Shown here: positions 9,238 through 17,847 of the stretch, piece after piece
Numbering within the stretch: the stretch's first letter is position 1
Layout of the letters: every line of letters starts with the position of its first letter
NCBI RefSeq assembly: GCF_002259415.1
Contig: NZ_NPFY01000016.1
Span: 186,001 to 250,000 of the forward strand
Reading direction: 5' to 3'
DNA length: 64,000 bases
DNA from: Rhodococcus sp. 14-2470-1b
GTDB lineage: Bacteria > Actinomycetota > Actinomycetes > Mycobacteriales > Mycobacteriaceae
The notes under the pieces: model-generated
Databases searched by the model: none
What the model was told of the DNA's origin: nothing
What the model saw: only the letters and a program-made list of their open reading frames with translations
Made by a program: the position numbers and the translations under genes

Positions 9238-10211
9238 CGGGTGCACCCCTGTTGGACTCCGAGGGAGCAGAGAAGGTTGTCCGGGATCGGTCCTGCGGGG
9301 GCGGAGACGTCGACCCAGTTACCGTTGCCCGTGGCGTCGGTGACGGCGCGTAGGGCAGGAGGAAGCGTCGTCAGGAGCGTGTCGATGTTCTGTCCGTTCC
9401 GTTCGAGGGTGTCGGTCACCGAGGTCATGTCGACCAGGAGTCGGTCGAGTTCGTCGGAATTGTCGTCGAGGAACGCCGACGCGGTGCCGATCAGCGTTCG
9501 GAGGTCGGTGACCACGCGGCCGAGCGCGGTTCGGCGATCCGACAACGTGGACAGCACGAGCTGGGCGTTCCCGAGGAGTGCCGTCACCGACTGGCTTTCT
9601 GCGGCGACGGTCGACGTCAGCGACTGTGCGACGTCGAGCAGGCTCGCAATCTTGTCGTCGTTGCGGGCCAGGACCTCCGACGCCGCACTGATACCGGTGA
9701 GAGCATCGGACATCACGGACGAGTCGTCCGGCACGGTGTCGCGCAGGGTGGTGACCATGGATTCGAGTGCGGACACGTCGAGTTCTTCGGCGACAGTGCG
9801 TACTTCGGTTCCGATGTCGTCGAGAGAATAGGGTACCGACGTCCGTTCCGTCGGGATCGTTCGATCGTCCCCGACGGGTCCGCTTCCGTCGGGAACGATC
9901 TCGAGGTATCGCTTCCCGAGAATCGTGCGAAGTTTGACGGCAGCGTGGGTGCGGTCGCCGAGAGGCTGGGCACGGTCGAGTCGGAAGTGGACCTCGACGT
10001 GATCTCCGGCGAGTTCGACGCTGTCGACGCGGCCGGCAGGCACACCGGCGAGGAACACGGGGTCGGATTCGGTGAGGCCGCCTGCGTGAGCGAATTGAGC
10101 TGTGTACGGCGCAGTTCGAATCAGGTACCAGCCCTGTGGAATCAGGAGGGCGGACGCGAGAAGGACTGTCACGGCGAGAATTCCGACGACGCCGAGTCTG
10201 GTGGTGTTCAT
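9234..10211 (-). CDS. mceC: MceC, substrate-binding subunit of Mce lipid importer
   Basis: 325 residues. It has an N-terminal membrane segment (VVGILAVTVLLASALLIPQG), an Mce domain at about residues 35-115 (SDPVFLAGVPAGRVDSVELAG), and a helical region with repeated leucine spacing (DRRTALGRVVTDLRTLIG). The last residues LLCSLGVQQGCTR contain two cysteines, probably disulphide-linked outside the membrane. The chosen ATG at 10211 overlaps the mceB stop. This is shorter than many mycobacterial MceC proteins, which carry a proline-rich tail that is absent here. Confidence 0.92.
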   Translation of the reverse strand: MNTTRLGVVGILAVTVLLASALLIPQGWYLIRTAPYTAQFAHAGGLTESDPVFLAGVPAGRVDSVELAGDHVEVHFRLDRAQPLGDRTHAAVKLRTILGKRYLEIVPDGSGPVGDDRTIPTERTSVPYSLDDIGTEVRTVAEELDVSALESMVTTLRDTVPDDSSVMSDALTGISAASEVLARNDDKIASLLDVAQSLTSTVAAESQSVTALLGNAQLVLSTLSDRRTALGRVVTDLRTLIGTASAFLDDNSDELDRLLVDMTSVTDTLERNGQNIDTLLTTLPPALRAVTDATGNGNWVDVSAPAGPIPDNLLCSLGVQQGCTR

Positions 10212-11218
10212 CGGCAGATCTCCGTGTGCGCGTCGCCGAAGATGTTCGTTTCGGCGTCGCCCGCCTTCAGGGTGAAGTTGCAGGTGTAGAGGTTCAGCCA
10301 GCCGCCGTAGTCGCCGATGCTGTTGATGGAGTTCGCCAGCTCGGGCAGCAACGTCATGGTGCGATCGAACTGCTCGGTGTTGGGAATCCACGATTGCGTC
10401 GTCGCACGTAGGTCGGCGACGGCGCCGTCGAGTGGCGTCGACGCGTCGGTCGCCAGTTCGGCCAGTGCCGCCACGGCGGTCGATCCGTCGTCGAGAAGGG
10501 TGATGAGGGATTCGTTACGGTCGGCGACGACCTGGCTCATATCGGTCAATCCGGTGATCAGGCGGGTGATGTCGGCGTCGTGGCTGTTCATGGTCTGCAA
10601 CACCGCGTCGAGGTCGGCGATCAGGTCGCCGAAGATCCGGTCGTTGTTCGCGAGTCCCTGCGTCACGCCGGCGACGTGACGCAGAAGCGAGTCGACGGTG
10701 CCCGCTTCGCCCTGGAAGGCGTCGGTGATGGACCGAGCCAACGCGTTGACCTGGCTGGGTTCGATGGCGTCGAACAGTGGTTTGAAGCCGTTGACCAGGG
10801 CCGTCAGGTCGACGGGTGGCGACGTGCGGTCCAGGGGAATCGTGGAGTCGAGGGTTCCGGCTGAGTCCTCGGGTGGCACGAGCGCAAGATAGCGGGCGCC
10901 GAGCATGTCGCCGTATCTGATTGCAGCCGTGACGTTTCCGGGAATCGGCACGGAGGTCTGCACGTCGAAATCGACCACGGCGATGGTTCTGGCGCCGTCG
11001 GTTTCGTAGCGTACGTCGTCGACCTTGCCGACGCGTACACCCGCGAGCGTGACGTCGTTTCCGGTGCGGAGCCCTTCGACACCGGTGAATTCTGCACTGT
11101 GAGTTATCGTCTCACCGCTCACCGGCACACTGAGGGTGTCGACGACAACTACGGCGGACAGTAACCCTGCCACCGCGAACGCAGCGAGTGCGAACATCGG
11201 ACGTGCCAGCGAGGTCAT
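10208..11218 (-). CDS. mceB: MceB, substrate-binding subunit of Mce lipid importer
   Basis: 336 residues: N-terminal hydrophobic anchor (PMFALAAFAVAGLLSAVVVV), Mce domain (GLRTGNDVTLAGVRVGKVDDV), then the extended helical part. The C-terminal LYTCNFTLKAGDAETNIFGDAHTEIC has the paired cysteines commonly found at the ends of MceB proteins. The ATG at 11218 overlaps the mceA stop by four bases. With MceA and MceC-F it would form the heterohexamer; each subunit contributes one beta-barrel and one tunnel helix bundle. Confidence 0.92.
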   Translation of the reverse strand: MTSLARPMFALAAFAVAGLLSAVVVVDTLSVPVSGETITHSAEFTGVEGLRTGNDVTLAGVRVGKVDDVRYETDGARTIAVVDFDVQTSVPIPGNVTAAIRYGDMLGARYLALVPPEDSAGTLDSTIPLDRTSPPVDLTALVNGFKPLFDAIEPSQVNALARSITDAFQGEAGTVDSLLRHVAGVTQGLANNDRIFGDLIADLDAVLQTMNSHDADITRLITGLTDMSQVVADRNESLITLLDDGSTAVAALAELATDASTPLDGAVADLRATTQSWIPNTEQFDRTMTLLPELANSINSIGDYGGWLNLYTCNFTLKAGDAETNIFGDAHTEICR

Positions 11219-12345
11219 CGAATGGTCACCTCCGTTCCGCGGAGAAGGGGAGCGAGCAGCATCGTGCTGGCGGGGTTCAACGGTTCGGATGTCCCGGTCG
11301 CGCTCTCCTGCACTTCGGCAAGTGCGCAGTTCGGCCCGTTCAGCCCGGGATAGCGGGGGCACTCCGCCGCGGTGTAGGGCAGCGGCGACGAGAAGTCCGG
11401 GACGGCGGTGATGTCGAAGCGACCGGTCGCGAAGATCCGCGCTCCCGCTGCTCCGAACGGTGCGAACTGGTCCAGTGTCGACGCGAGGCCGGATGAGTTC
11501 TCGGCCACCGTGTTCAGCACGGGCGCGCCGCGACGAACGACGGTGATGGTGGCGGGCAGGGTCTCGTCGGCGACGGTCACTGCGGCGCCGCCGAGGCGCG
11601 CGGCCGTCGTCAACAATGTTTCGACTCCGGTCGAGTGGTCCAGCACGGTCTGCGACAGGCTGGTCGCCGCCTCGATGGTCGCCAGGACGTCGGGTGTTGC
11701 CGCAGCCCCTGCGTCGGCCACCTGCAGGGTCTGCGGGGTGCTGTCGAGGACGGCGTGGATGGACGGTTCGAGCGTCGTCGACAGTGATGCGAGCCGCTCG
11801 ATCGTCGCGCCGAGTTGTTCACCTCGGCCGCGTAGGGCGGTGCTGATCGCCGTCAACGCGGCCTGTGCCTCGGCCGGTTTCAGGCTGTCCAGCAGGTCGG
11901 TGACCTGTCGATAGACCTCGCTCAGTTGCACGGCGTCCTGCCCGGTGTCCATCGCGAGTTCGTTGCCCGCGCGCAGCGGTTCGGTGCTTGCCCCGTCGTG
12001 GTCGACGAGGCGCAGGTAGACGTCGCCGAACAACGTCCGCGGTACGACGCGTACGAGCGCCGACGCGGGGACCTCGGTGTCGAGGCGCATGGTGACGCGG
12101 GAACGATCGACGCCGCTGTCGATGTCCACGACTTTTCCGACCTGCACTCCGTGGTACTGGACGCCGATTTCACCGATCAGTAGGCCCGCGGACGACGGGA
12201 CCTCCGCGTACACCTCGGGGGCACGCTCGAAGGCGCCGTTCCCGTACGCCACAGCGGTGACGGCTGCGACCACGAGGGCTGCGGCCATGGCCATTCCGCG
12301 CAGGGCGAGCGTTGTCCGGCTCGGGCCGAGTACACGTGGCGTCAC
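11215..12345 (-). CDS. mceA: MceA, substrate-binding subunit of Mce lipid importer
   Basis: 376 residues beginning at a GTG (12345) that overlaps the yrbEB stop as GTGA. One N-terminal membrane helix (LRGMAMAAALVVAAVTAVAYG) is followed by an Mce domain (GLLIGEIGVQYHGVQVGKVVDI) and a long helical region, ending in a loop with two cysteines (YTAAECPRYPGLNGPNCALAE) typical of MceA. It is the first Mce subunit after the two permease genes, matching the universal order yrbEA-yrbEB-mceA. The substrate (fatty acid, cholesterol or another lipid) is not determined by sequence alone. Confidence 0.93.
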   Translation of the reverse strand: MTPRVLGPSRTTLALRGMAMAAALVVAAVTAVAYGNGAFERAPEVYAEVPSSAGLLIGEIGVQYHGVQVGKVVDIDSGVDRSRVTMRLDTEVPASALVRVVPRTLFGDVYLRLVDHDGASTEPLRAGNELAMDTGQDAVQLSEVYRQVTDLLDSLKPAEAQAALTAISTALRGRGEQLGATIERLASLSTTLEPSIHAVLDSTPQTLQVADAGAAATPDVLATIEAATSLSQTVLDHSTGVETLLTTAARLGGAAVTVADETLPATITVVRRGAPVLNTVAENSSGLASTLDQFAPFGAAGARIFATGRFDITAVPDFSSPLPYTAAECPRYPGLNGPNCALAEVQESATGTSEPLNPASTMLLAPLLRGTEVTIR

Positions 12346-13190
12346 GACACACCGAGCCCGGGGACGGAGGGGACGACGCCCCAGAGAACGAAGGTGAGGA
12401 ACACGTCGGTGATACCGATCGCGAGGATCGACGTACGAAGCGCGCGCCCGGCCGCCCGTCCGACGCCCTCGGGGCCACCGGATGCGTGAAAACCGTAGGA
12501 GCAGTGCACGAGTGCGACGATGATCGCGAACACGACAGCCTTGACGACCGAGTAGACGAGGTCGCCGGGGGACAGTGCGAGGTGGAAGTAGTAGTCGTAG
12601 GTCCCGGCCGAACTGCCCCCGAAGGTGACGACGACCAAGCGCGTCGCGACGAACGTCGCGATGAGTCCGACCATGTAGATCGGCACGATGCAGATCACCG
12701 CTGCGATCACCCGAGTAGTCGCCAGAAAGGGTATGGGGCGCACCGACATGGAGTCCAGCGCGTCCACCTCGTCGGAGATCCGCATCGCGCCGAGTTGCGC
12801 GGTGAACCCGGTCCCCACCTTGGCGGCGAGGGCGATGCTGGCGATGACGGGTGCAAGTTCGCGGGTGTTGGCGATGGCGGAGAGCAGGCCGGACAGCGAC
12901 GTGAGGCCGATCAGGTCCAAACCCCTGTAGGTCTCGACGCCGACCATCATCGCGGCAACGGCGGACATCGCGAACACGATGCCGATGGTTCCGCCGCCGG
13001 CGAGCAGTGACGCGTAGCCGAAGCTGACCTCGCCGACGTGCTGTGCCACGTGCTTGGGGTAGCGGCGAAGGGTGTACGGCACGGATGCGACGGTTTCGGC
13101 GTAGAACGTCACGTGACGGCCGAGCTCGGCGAAGACGTTCGTGACACCCCGGCCGCGTCGCCTCAGCCGAACGAAACTGTCGTAGTTCAT
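12342..13190 (-). CDS. yrbEB: YrbEB, MlaE-type permease of Mce transporter
   Basis: 282-residue MlaE-family permease with five to six membrane helices. Family features visible are ELAPVIASIALAAKVGTGFTAQLGAMRISDEVDALDSM (residues about 105-145, including the EQxDAL-like coupling segment) and the C-terminal GFHASGGPEGVGRAAGRA loop. Two such permeases pair with an ATPase (MceG, not encoded in this window) to drive import. The ATG at 13190 overlaps the upstream yrbEA stop (TGATG). The N-terminal extension seen further upstream is read in the wrong frame over yrbEA and is not part of the protein. Confidence 0.94.
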   Translation of the reverse strand: MNYDSFVRLRRRGRGVTNVFAELGRHVTFYAETVASVPYTLRRYPKHVAQHVGEVSFGYASLLAGGGTIGIVFAMSAVAAMMVGVETYRGLDLIGLTSLSGLLSAIANTRELAPVIASIALAAKVGTGFTAQLGAMRISDEVDALDSMSVRPIPFLATTRVIAAVICIVPIYMVGLIATFVATRLVVVTFGGSSAGTYDYYFHLALSPGDLVYSVVKAVVFAIIVALVHCSYGFHASGGPEGVGRAAGRALRTSILAIGITDVFLTFVLWGVVPSVPGLGVS

Positions 13191-13999
13191 CAATAGGTCC
13201 CCACCGCGGGAACGATCACTGCATACAGTTGCGAGAGAACGGTGTTGACGACGAACACCATGACGAAGGCGAGAACAACGGCTTCGTTGACGGCGTCGGC
13301 GACCCCGCTCGGTCCGCCCTTGGCGTGCAGCCCCTTGTACGACGCGATGAGAGTCGAGGTGATCGCGAAGCACACGGACTTGACCATCGCCATCGCGAAA
13401 TCGGACACTCGGCCGTATTCGCTGAACGTGGCGAGGAATGCGCCTGCGGATTGATCGGCGACGAAGACCTGGTAGAAGAAGCAGGCACCCACTCCGACGA
13501 CGGTGACCATTCCGCACACGGCGAGTGCGACGAACATCGACGCGATCAACCGGGGCACGACGAGCCTGGCGATGACGTCGAGCCCCATCACCTCCATGGC
13601 TGCGATCTCCTCGCGGATGGTGCGCGAGCCGAGGTCGGCGCAGATCGCGGACCCGGCGACCCCCGCCAACATCAATGCGCAGACGAGCGCGGCAGCCTGG
13701 CCGACGACCACGAAGGCGACGACTGCGCCCGAATATGCTCCGGCACCGAGTCTTCCGGCCAGCGACCCGACGGACACCGCGATCAACACCCCGATGGGAA
13801 GCATCAGCAGCAGCGCCGGGATCGTGCACACCCGGGCGACGAACAACGCCTGGGTGACCGTCTCCGTGAGCGAGAGCCTCCGTTGTGCGATCGTGGTGAC
13901 CGTGCGGGTCGCCGCGGTGACCGAGAACGCGATCAGACCGCCGACCTGGTTCGCGAGGTCGCGCGTCGGCGACGCTTTCGCCGTGGGGTCGACAGTCAC
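13190..13999 (-). CDS. yrbEA: YrbEA, MlaE-type permease of Mce transporter
   Basis: 269-residue MlaE permease starting at GTG 13999. The central segment CADLGSRTIREEIAAMEVMGLDVIARLVVPR is the conserved cytoplasmic coupling loop of the family that contacts the ATPase, and GLHAKGGPSGVADAVNEAVV is the matching C-terminal loop. It is three bases downstream of the acyl-CoA ligase stop, so the ligase, both permeases and all mce genes are almost certainly one transcript. In Mycobacterium tuberculosis mce1 the ligase FadD5 has the same position, which supports fatty-acid import followed by activation. Confidence 0.94.
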   Translation of the reverse strand: MTVDPTAKASPTRDLANQVGGLIAFSVTAATRTVTTIAQRRLSLTETVTQALFVARVCTIPALLLMLPIGVLIAVSVGSLAGRLGAGAYSGAVVAFVVVGQAAALVCALMLAGVAGSAICADLGSRTIREEIAAMEVMGLDVIARLVVPRLIASMFVALAVCGMVTVVGVGACFFYQVFVADQSAGAFLATFSEYGRVSDFAMAMVKSVCFAITSTLIASYKGLHAKGGPSGVADAVNEAVVLAFVMVFVVNTVLSQLYAVIVPAVGTY

Positions 14000-14002
14000 C
14001 GG

Positions 14003-15550
14003 TTACGCGGGTGTCGGCGAATAGGACGTGCGCAGTGCAACTTTGACGACTTTACCGCTGGCGTTGCGGGGGAGTGAATCGACGACGACGAGCTCCTTGG
14101 GGTGCTTGTACCTCGCCAGGTGATCCCCGAGCCACGAGGTCAACTCGGCCAACGTGAAATCGTCGGGGTCGTTCAAGGCGACGACGGCGACCGGGACTTC
14201 GCCCCACTTTCCGTCCGGGCGTCCGATGACGGCTGCCTCGAGAATGCGCGGATGTCCGTACAGGACGTTCTCCACCTCGGCGCAGTAGATGTTCTCACCG
14301 CCGGAGATGATCATGTCCTTCTTACGGTCGACGACGAACACGAATCCTTCGTCGTCCTGCCTGACCAGGTCGCCCGAGTGGAACCAACCGCCGTGGAAAG
14401 CGTCGGCGGTGGCGTCGGGGTTCTGCCAGTACTCCTGCATGAGAGTGGGTCCGCGGTAGACGATTTCACCGATCTCGCCGGTCGGTACGTCGTTCATCTC
14501 GTCGTCGACGATCCGCGCCGACACAGTGGGTACGACGCGTCCGACCGAGCCCAGTTTGCGTAGCGCGTCTTCGCCGTCGAGCACGCAGGTGATGGGCGAC
14601 ATCTCGGTCTGGCCGAACACTGCCACGTTCAGGGCGTTCGGGAACGTCTCGGCCATGGCTTTCAAGATCGTGTCCGACGCCGGTGCCGCGCCCCACGAGA
14701 TGACGCGAAGGCTCAGATCTCTCGGCTTGCGTGTCTGCTCGGTGCACATGGCCTGCCACTGCACGGGCACGAGGAACAGGGTGGTGACTCCTTCTTCGGC
14801 GAGGACGTCGAGAAGGGTCGAGGGATCGAATGCACCGACGGGGTAGATCACCGTCGGTATGCCCAGTTGCAGACTGGGTGCGAGGCTGCCGAGGGCGGCG
14901 ATGTGGAACATCGGCGATGCGCAGAAGCCGACCTCGTCGACCCCGTGCATCTGCAGTGCTCGAATACAGGTCAGCGACTGGGCCTGCATGTTGGAGTGTG
15001 TCAGCACAGCGCCTTTGGGCCTACCCGTGGTGCCCGAGGTGTACATGATGAGCGCGGGCGCGTCGTCGCGCACGTCGACAGGTGGTGCAGGCTGCGCGGC
15101 GGCGAGCAGTTCTTCGTAGGCGTCGCCGACGACGATGATGTCGCCCAGTGAATCGACCTGTGCGGCAACTGCATCGGCCAAGGGCGACAACGTCTCGTCG
15201 GTGATCAACAGGTGGGAACCGCTGTTCTGCGCGAGGTAGGCGACTTCGGGCGGGGTCATGCGGAAGTTCACGGGCACGGCCAGTGCACCGAGTGCGTTGA
15301 TCGCGAGCACGGCTTCCAGGTACTCGGGCCGGTTGAGCATCAGGATCAGGACGCGGTCCCCTGAGCCGACCCCTCGTCGGCTCAGGACACCGGCGAACCT
15401 GCCGACGCTGCTCTCGAGCTGGGCCCAGGTGATGGTGGCGCCCTGGAAGCGCAGGGCCGTTGCGTCGGGTTGCATCAGTGCATGCCGGCGAACCTGGTTG
15501 TTCCAATTGTTTCGAATCGAACGATGGGGTTCGTTCAGGGGAGCGGACAT
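14003..15550 (-). CDS. Long-chain acyl-CoA ligase (FadD5-like)
   Basis: 515-residue ANL-superfamily ligase that adenylates a carboxylic acid and transfers it to CoA. Visible motifs are the P-loop YTSGTTGRPKGA (near residue 170), the A5 region VFGQTEMS, the hinge GWFHSGD and DRKKDMIISGGENIY, and the C-terminal catalytic lysine in PRNASGKVVK. The ATG at 15550 is preferred to the GTG one codon earlier because AGGAAG is suitably spaced before it. Its place directly before yrbEA-yrbEB-mceA-F mirrors fadD5 of mycobacterial mce1, suggesting that it activates the imported acid. Substrate length is not predictable here. Confidence 0.93.
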   Translation of the reverse strand: MSAPLNEPHRSIRNNWNNQVRRHALMQPDATALRFQGATITWAQLESSVGRFAGVLSRRGVGSGDRVLILMLNRPEYLEAVLAINALGALAVPVNFRMTPPEVAYLAQNSGSHLLITDETLSPLADAVAAQVDSLGDIIVVGDAYEELLAAAQPAPPVDVRDDAPALIMYTSGTTGRPKGAVLTHSNMQAQSLTCIRALQMHGVDEVGFCASPMFHIAALGSLAPSLQLGIPTVIYPVGAFDPSTLLDVLAEEGVTTLFLVPVQWQAMCTEQTRKPRDLSLRVISWGAAPASDTILKAMAETFPNALNVAVFGQTEMSPITCVLDGEDALRKLGSVGRVVPTVSARIVDDEMNDVPTGEIGEIVYRGPTLMQEYWQNPDATADAFHGGWFHSGDLVRQDDEGFVFVVDRKKDMIISGGENIYCAEVENVLYGHPRILEAAVIGRPDGKWGEVPVAVVALNDPDDFTLAELTSWLGDHLARYKHPKELVVVDSLPRNASGKVVKVALRTSYSPTPA

Positions 15551-15653
15551 CACTCTTCCTCTTTCGTCGAAGGCGGGATGTGCAGTGAGCGTACCCCCGG
15601 CAGGCCTAGCCCGAGGGCGAATCGAGACGTTTGTTTCTGCACGTCATAGCCAT

Positions 15654-16442
15654 TTAAGTTTGCGGTGATTCGCCTTTGCGGCCGAGTAGTGCGCCTACTC
15701 GATCGCGAAATTCCGGCGCAGTCAGCAGTTCGATCTGACCTTCCCTTTCGCGTGCCAACGCATCGCCCAGAAGCGCGAGCGTCGATGCCGTCAGGGCCTG
15801 TTTTGTCAGACGAAGGGCGCGGGCCGGTCCGTGTGCCAGTCGGCGCGCGACCGATGCGACCGTGCCGGCGAGCTCGTCCGCCGGAAGCGCCTGGGTGATC
15901 AGGCCCGACGCGGCGGCGTCGCGCGCGGTCATCGGCTCACCGAGTAGTGCCATCGCGGCGGCTCGGGCGCGTCCTATCGCTGCCGGGACGAGCAGGCTTG
16001 CCCCGCCGTCGGGCATCAGCCCGACGCCGGTGAAGGCCAGGAGAAAGGTCGCGTCCTCGGCTGCATAGACGAGGTCGGCGGCCAGTGCCAGTGACACTCC
16101 GATGCCCGCAGCGATGCCGTTGACCTGCGCGATAACCGGAACAGGTGCGTCGATGACGGCCCTGATCAAGGACGACGCGACGTCCATCGTGTGGTCGGCC
16201 TGCAGGCGTGCTTCGGCGTCGGTGGTCGGTCGTGCGCGGGAGAGTTCGACGATGTCGGCTCCGGTGCTGAACGCCGGTCCGCGCCCGGTGATCACGACGA
16301 CCCGTACGCGCGGCCCGAGTGCGGTGAGTGCGTCGATCAGTGCAGCTGTGGTGGCGCCGTCGAGAGCATTCATCCTCTCGGGTCGATCGATTTCCAGCGT
16401 GAGTACGCCGTCGTCTTCGGTTCTGTGCAAACCGTGGGTCAT
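15654..16442 (-). CDS. Enoyl-CoA hydratase/isomerase family protein
   Basis: 262-residue crotonase-fold protein. NGIAAGIGVSLALAADLVYA (residues about 108-128) supplies the CoA-binding and oxyanion-hole region; the position of the usual first catalytic Glu is occupied by a serine in GIGVSLALAAD, whereas GVGLMPDGGAS replaces the second Glu region with Asp. This suggests a non-canonical hydratase, isomerase or thioesterase-like member rather than a classic EchA. It precedes the ligase by 103 bases on the same strand and is divergent from the tandem TetR, so it is probably the first gene of the mce transcription unit or an adjacent coregulated gene. Confidence 0.85.
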   Translation of the reverse strand: MTHGLHRTEDDGVLTLEIDRPERMNALDGATTAALIDALTALGPRVRVVVITGRGPAFSTGADIVELSRARPTTDAEARLQADHTMDVASSLIRAVIDAPVPVIAQVNGIAAGIGVSLALAADLVYAAEDATFLLAFTGVGLMPDGGASLLVPAAIGRARAAAMALLGEPMTARDAAASGLITQALPADELAGTVASVARRLAHGPARALRLTKQALTASTLALLGDALAREREGQIELLTAPEFRDRVGALLGRKGESPQT

Positions 16443-16632
16443 CGAGAGCTCCAGCCGGGTGTCAGGACGTGGGGCGGATGCAGCGTGGGTGCCTGCGAAT
16501 TGCGGCTAACTTAACTCCTCAAATCGAATGTCTGTCAAGGGTCGTGGAAATTTCCTGAACCGACGGGCCGGCGGCGGTCACGCGCTATCATGGTTTCTGC
16601 TGCTCGCGAGCGGCTTCTCGAGCGGTGGCGCG
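16443..16632. promoter_or_regulatory. Divergent control region between hydratase-mce operon and tandem TetR
   Basis: 190 bases separate the starts of the two divergent genes. This is the only long gap upstream of the mce operon and the natural site for an operator of the adjacent TetR. It includes AT-richer sequence around 16505-16535 (GGCTAACTTAACTCC and CAAATCGAATG), in contrast to the surrounding GC-rich DNA. I could not define a convincing long inverted repeat by eye, so promoter and operator positions are inferred from geometry only. Confidence 0.45.
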
Positions 16633-17844
16633 GTGACGGATGGAGGTGTGGTGGCGGAAGCGGAAGTGACGGTGAAACGTCGACGTCCTAGAAATCGGAA
16701 GGCGCAGATTCTCACGGCTGCGGCCGAGGCGTTCAGCGAACGTGGCTACCATCCGGTCGGCATCGACGACATTGCTGCGACGGTCGGTATCTCCGGCCCG
16801 GCGCTCTATCGTCATTTCCCGACGAAGTACGCATTGTTCGTACACACCGTCATGCGGTTGGCGGATCAGTTGCTGGCCGCGACGGATCCCGCGGTGGTCA
16901 CCGAGGGCGATCCAAAAGCGCGTGTCGAGGCCATGATCACCGCGATCATCCGTACGACCATCGACAACCGCCGGACCGGTGGTCTGTACCGCTGGGAGGG
17001 GCGGTACCTGATGGGCGAGGACAAGACATCGTTGCGGGACAAGTTGTACACCCTGCACGGGCGGGTTGCCGAGCCGCTTCGTCGGGTGCGTCCGGCGTTG
17101 ACGGAAGCCGACGCCGCTCTGCTTGCCACGGGCGCGATCAGTGTCGTGGCGAGCGTGACGGCACATCGAACTGCACTGTCCGCCAAGCAGATCGAGGTCA
17201 CTGTTCTGGACGCGGCGTGGTCGGTTCTACGGACGGATCTACCGGAGATCTCGACGGACGAGCCGGGTGCAGAGCGTGTCGGCGAGCGTGCAGGAGATTC
17301 CAAACGTGAAGTGCTGCTGCGGGAATCGATGCAATTGTTCTACCAGCACGGATATCACGACGTCAGTATCGAGGACATCGGCGCGGCAGCCGGTATCAAC
17401 GCTTCCAGCGTCTACCGTCATTTCTCGAGCAAGGCCGATCTGTTGGCTGCGGCGTTCCACCGCGCGAACGAGCGGCTGATCGCGACACTGGACGAGGCAC
17501 TCGAGGTATCGACGGAACCGGAGGCCGCTATCGCGACGCTGTGCCGGCTCTACACCGAACTGACGTTCCGGCAGAGCGAGCTCGTGGCCGTCTACTTCGC
17601 GGAGATCGGTAATCTTCCGGCCGACCAACGGTCCGGGCTTCGGAACGTGCAGCGGCAGAACATCGAACAGTGGGCCCGGCTGCTGCGTGATGCGCGGCCC
17701 GAGCTGCCGGTGGTCACATCACGATTTCTGGTCCACGCGGCACTTGGGATCGTCTTCGATGTCGGCCGCGCGGTGCGCTTCGATCGGTCCGACACCACGG
17801 TCACGCGGGTGACCTCGGTCATGACCTCGGTGCTTCTGAGCTGA
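16633..17844 (+). CDS. Tandem-domain TetR regulator (Mce3R-like)
   Basis: Two complete TetR units lie on one chain. The first DNA-binding helix-turn-helix is at IAATVGISGPALYRHFPTKYALF and the second, about 240 residues later, at IGAAAGINASSVYRHFSSKADLL; each is followed by a helical ligand-binding domain. Single-chain double TetR proteins are rare and are known for Mce3R, the repressor of the mce3 locus in M. tuberculosis, which has nearly the same length. The GTG at 16633 gives 403 residues; GTG at 16648 or 16651 and an ATG at 16528 are alternatives, and the start is uncertain. Its divergent position beside the mce operon makes it the likely local repressor. Confidence 0.88.
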   Translation: MTDGGVVAEAEVTVKRRRPRNRKAQILTAAAEAFSERGYHPVGIDDIAATVGISGPALYRHFPTKYALFVHTVMRLADQLLAATDPAVVTEGDPKARVEAMITAIIRTTIDNRRTGGLYRWEGRYLMGEDKTSLRDKLYTLHGRVAEPLRRVRPALTEADAALLATGAISVVASVTAHRTALSAKQIEVTVLDAAWSVLRTDLPEISTDEPGAERVGERAGDSKREVLLRESMQLFYQHGYHDVSIEDIGAAAGINASSVYRHFSSKADLLAAAFHRANERLIATLDEALEVSTEPEAAIATLCRLYTELTFRQSELVAVYFAEIGNLPADQRSGLRNVQRQNIEQWARLLRDARPELPVVTSRFLVHAALGIVFDVGRAVRFDRSDTTVTRVTSVMTSVLLS

Positions 17845-17847
17845 GGC

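Noticed and set aside
15640..16520. Shared AACTTAA words as Mce3R-type operators
   Set aside because: One copy lies at the end of the hydratase coding region, and 7-base matches are expected by chance; no symmetry was found.
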